A DNA stretch of 64,000 nucleotides, taken from assembly GCF_014196525.1 (NCBI RefSeq), contig NZ_JACIDX010000003.1, forward strand, positions 62,001 to 126,000. Direction: 5' to 3'. The position numbers and the translations under genes were made by a program. This document shows positions 63,326 to 64,000 of the stretch, piece after piece (the first letter of the stretch is position 1; each line of letters opens with the position of its first letter). The stretch comes from Novosphingobium sediminicola. GTDB lineage: Bacteria; Pseudomonadota; Alphaproteobacteria; Sphingomonadales; Sphingomonadaceae. Below the pieces are notes generated by a model that saw only the letters and a program-made list of their open reading frames with translations, was not told where the DNA came from and made no database searches.

Positions 63326-64000
63326 CTATTGTGGTTTTATGACAGCGCCGCCGTGATCCTGCCGCGCCTTGCGGTTGATCCTGCCACTGCGCTTTTTCAT
63401 CCATATGACAATGCCGGTGATGCAGAGCATCGTCACCATCGCCCCGATCATGCTGACCGCGATGCGCCATGCCGTGCCGCCGACATGGGCGGTGTGCAGC
63501 GCCTCTACCCATGTGGTGAAGGTGTTGGCGCCGTGCCGCCCGGTGGGGATGCGCGTGGCGCGCAAGGCCCCGCTGTCGCCGTCAAAGCCGACGAAGCTGC
63601 CCCCGCCGTGGTGCGAAATATCGGCGCTGGAGGTGAAACCATAGACATAGGCCCCGGTTGCCGGAATATACCAGAGATAGCGCTCGCCATCGCTGCGCAG
63701 GGCCAAATGCCCGCGCGCGGCCTCGGCGCGGGCCAGCGCCTCGCCGCGCGAGAGGGCATCGTCAAAAGACAGGCGCGGCCTCCAGCGCGGCGCGGGCAGC
63801 AGGGCCGATTGATAGACCGCCCCATCATCCACCCCGCCCAGCGCCTGCATCACCGGACCATAGACCTGCGGCAGGTTGAACGAGACGCTGGACACCGCAA
63901 AGACCAGCAGCAAGGGCCAGATCCACAGGCCCCCCGCGCGGTGCAGGTCGAAATTGAGCTTATAGCTTGAGGCGCCCCACCGAACCGCCCATGCCGGGGC
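63326..64000 (-). CDS. PepSY-associated transmembrane protein, 5' end outside the window
   Basis: The frame is open to the right edge, so only the C-terminal 224 residues are seen. The stretch NFDLHRAGGLWIWPLLLV with FNLPQVYGPVM is the conserved core of PepSY-TM proteins, which sit in the inner membrane and are often linked to iron or siderophore uptake with TonB receptors. A final membrane helix (about the last 50-30 residues) and a basic tail follow. It is transcribed toward the TonB receptor 77 bp downstream. Possible ferric or siderophore reductase role by family analogy. Confidence 0.82.
   Translation of the reverse strand, partial: APAWAVRWGASSYKLNFDLHRAGGLWIWPLLLVFAVSSVSFNLPQVYGPVMQALGGVDDGAVYQSALLPAPRWRPRLSFDDALSRGEALARAEAARGHLALRSDGERYLWYIPATGAYVYGFTSSADISHHGGGSFVGFDGDSGALRATRIPTGRHGANTFTTWVEALHTAHVGGTAWRIAVSMIGAMVTMLCITGIVIWMKKRSGRINRKARQDHGGAVIKPQ

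Overview
The window is GC-rich, densely coded DNA of alphaproteobacterial type. Five TonB-dependent receptor genes, paired secreted proteins starting HHSF after the signal peptide, small paired membrane proteins and a Rep_3 initiator with ParA/ParB point to the Sphingomonadales, probably a Novosphingobium or close relative (inference from gene content; no rRNA or marker gene is present). A Rep gene, iterons, ParA/ParB and three identical 18-bp palindromes sit together at 41.8-47.3 kb, so the DNA is part of a large secondary replicon (megaplasmid or chromid), not a main-chromosome origin region.

Layout. 0-9.7 kb: organosulfur assimilation. A flavoprotein/ferredoxin pair (cut by the left edge) converges on an ssu-type operon (permease, ATPase, cysteine-dioxygenase-like protein, triple rhodanese, two flavin-dependent LLM monooxygenases, sulfonate-binding protein), with a divergent LysR regulator and a peroxiredoxin-like protein. 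9.7-16.7 kb: a diheme cytochrome c lipoprotein, a tandemly duplicated pair of secreted proteins, two related four-helix membrane proteins and a frameshifted TonB receptor. 16.9-20.7 kb: a degenerate RBBP9-like hydrolase, a second sulfonate-binding protein broken by a small deletion, and an intact TonB receptor. 20.9-27.8 kb: nitronate monooxygenase and a complete RND efflux pump. 27.8-38.2 kb: a full wspABCDEFR surface-sensing/c-di-GMP operon in the order known from Pseudomonas, followed by a divergent GAF-GGDEF-EAL protein. 38.3-41.8 kb: 3-oxoadipate CoA-transferase subunits, 3-oxoadipyl-CoA thiolase and an IclR regulator (end of the beta-ketoadipate pathway).

41.8-47.4 kb: the replicon core, parA-parB and rep on the minus strand, iterons with a matching inverted-repeat operator in front of rep, an AT-rich stretch, an HU-family gene on the plus strand, and about 0.8 kb without a recognisable gene. 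47.4-52.6 kb: a Tat-exported arylsulfatase, a TonB receptor and a LacI regulator with a double operator between regulator and receptor. 52.7-55.7 kb: LysE-type exporter, ParDE toxin-antitoxin, a DUF3237 protein and a PhzS-like flavin monooxygenase. 55.8-64 kb: two TonB receptors, a secreted tyrosine-type phosphatase, a PhoD-like phosphatase and a truncated PepSY-TM protein.

Together the accessory genes suggest scavenging of sulfur (sulfonates, sulfate esters) and phosphate esters through dedicated outer-membrane receptors, plus aromatic catabolism and c-di-GMP control. The most interesting items are the three-copy palindrome that is a candidate parS, the dispersed and inverted iterons, the wsp operon carried on a secondary replicon, and the uncharacterised 9.7-16.7 kb periplasmic cluster whose small secreted proteins are predicted to begin with His-His after signal cleavage.
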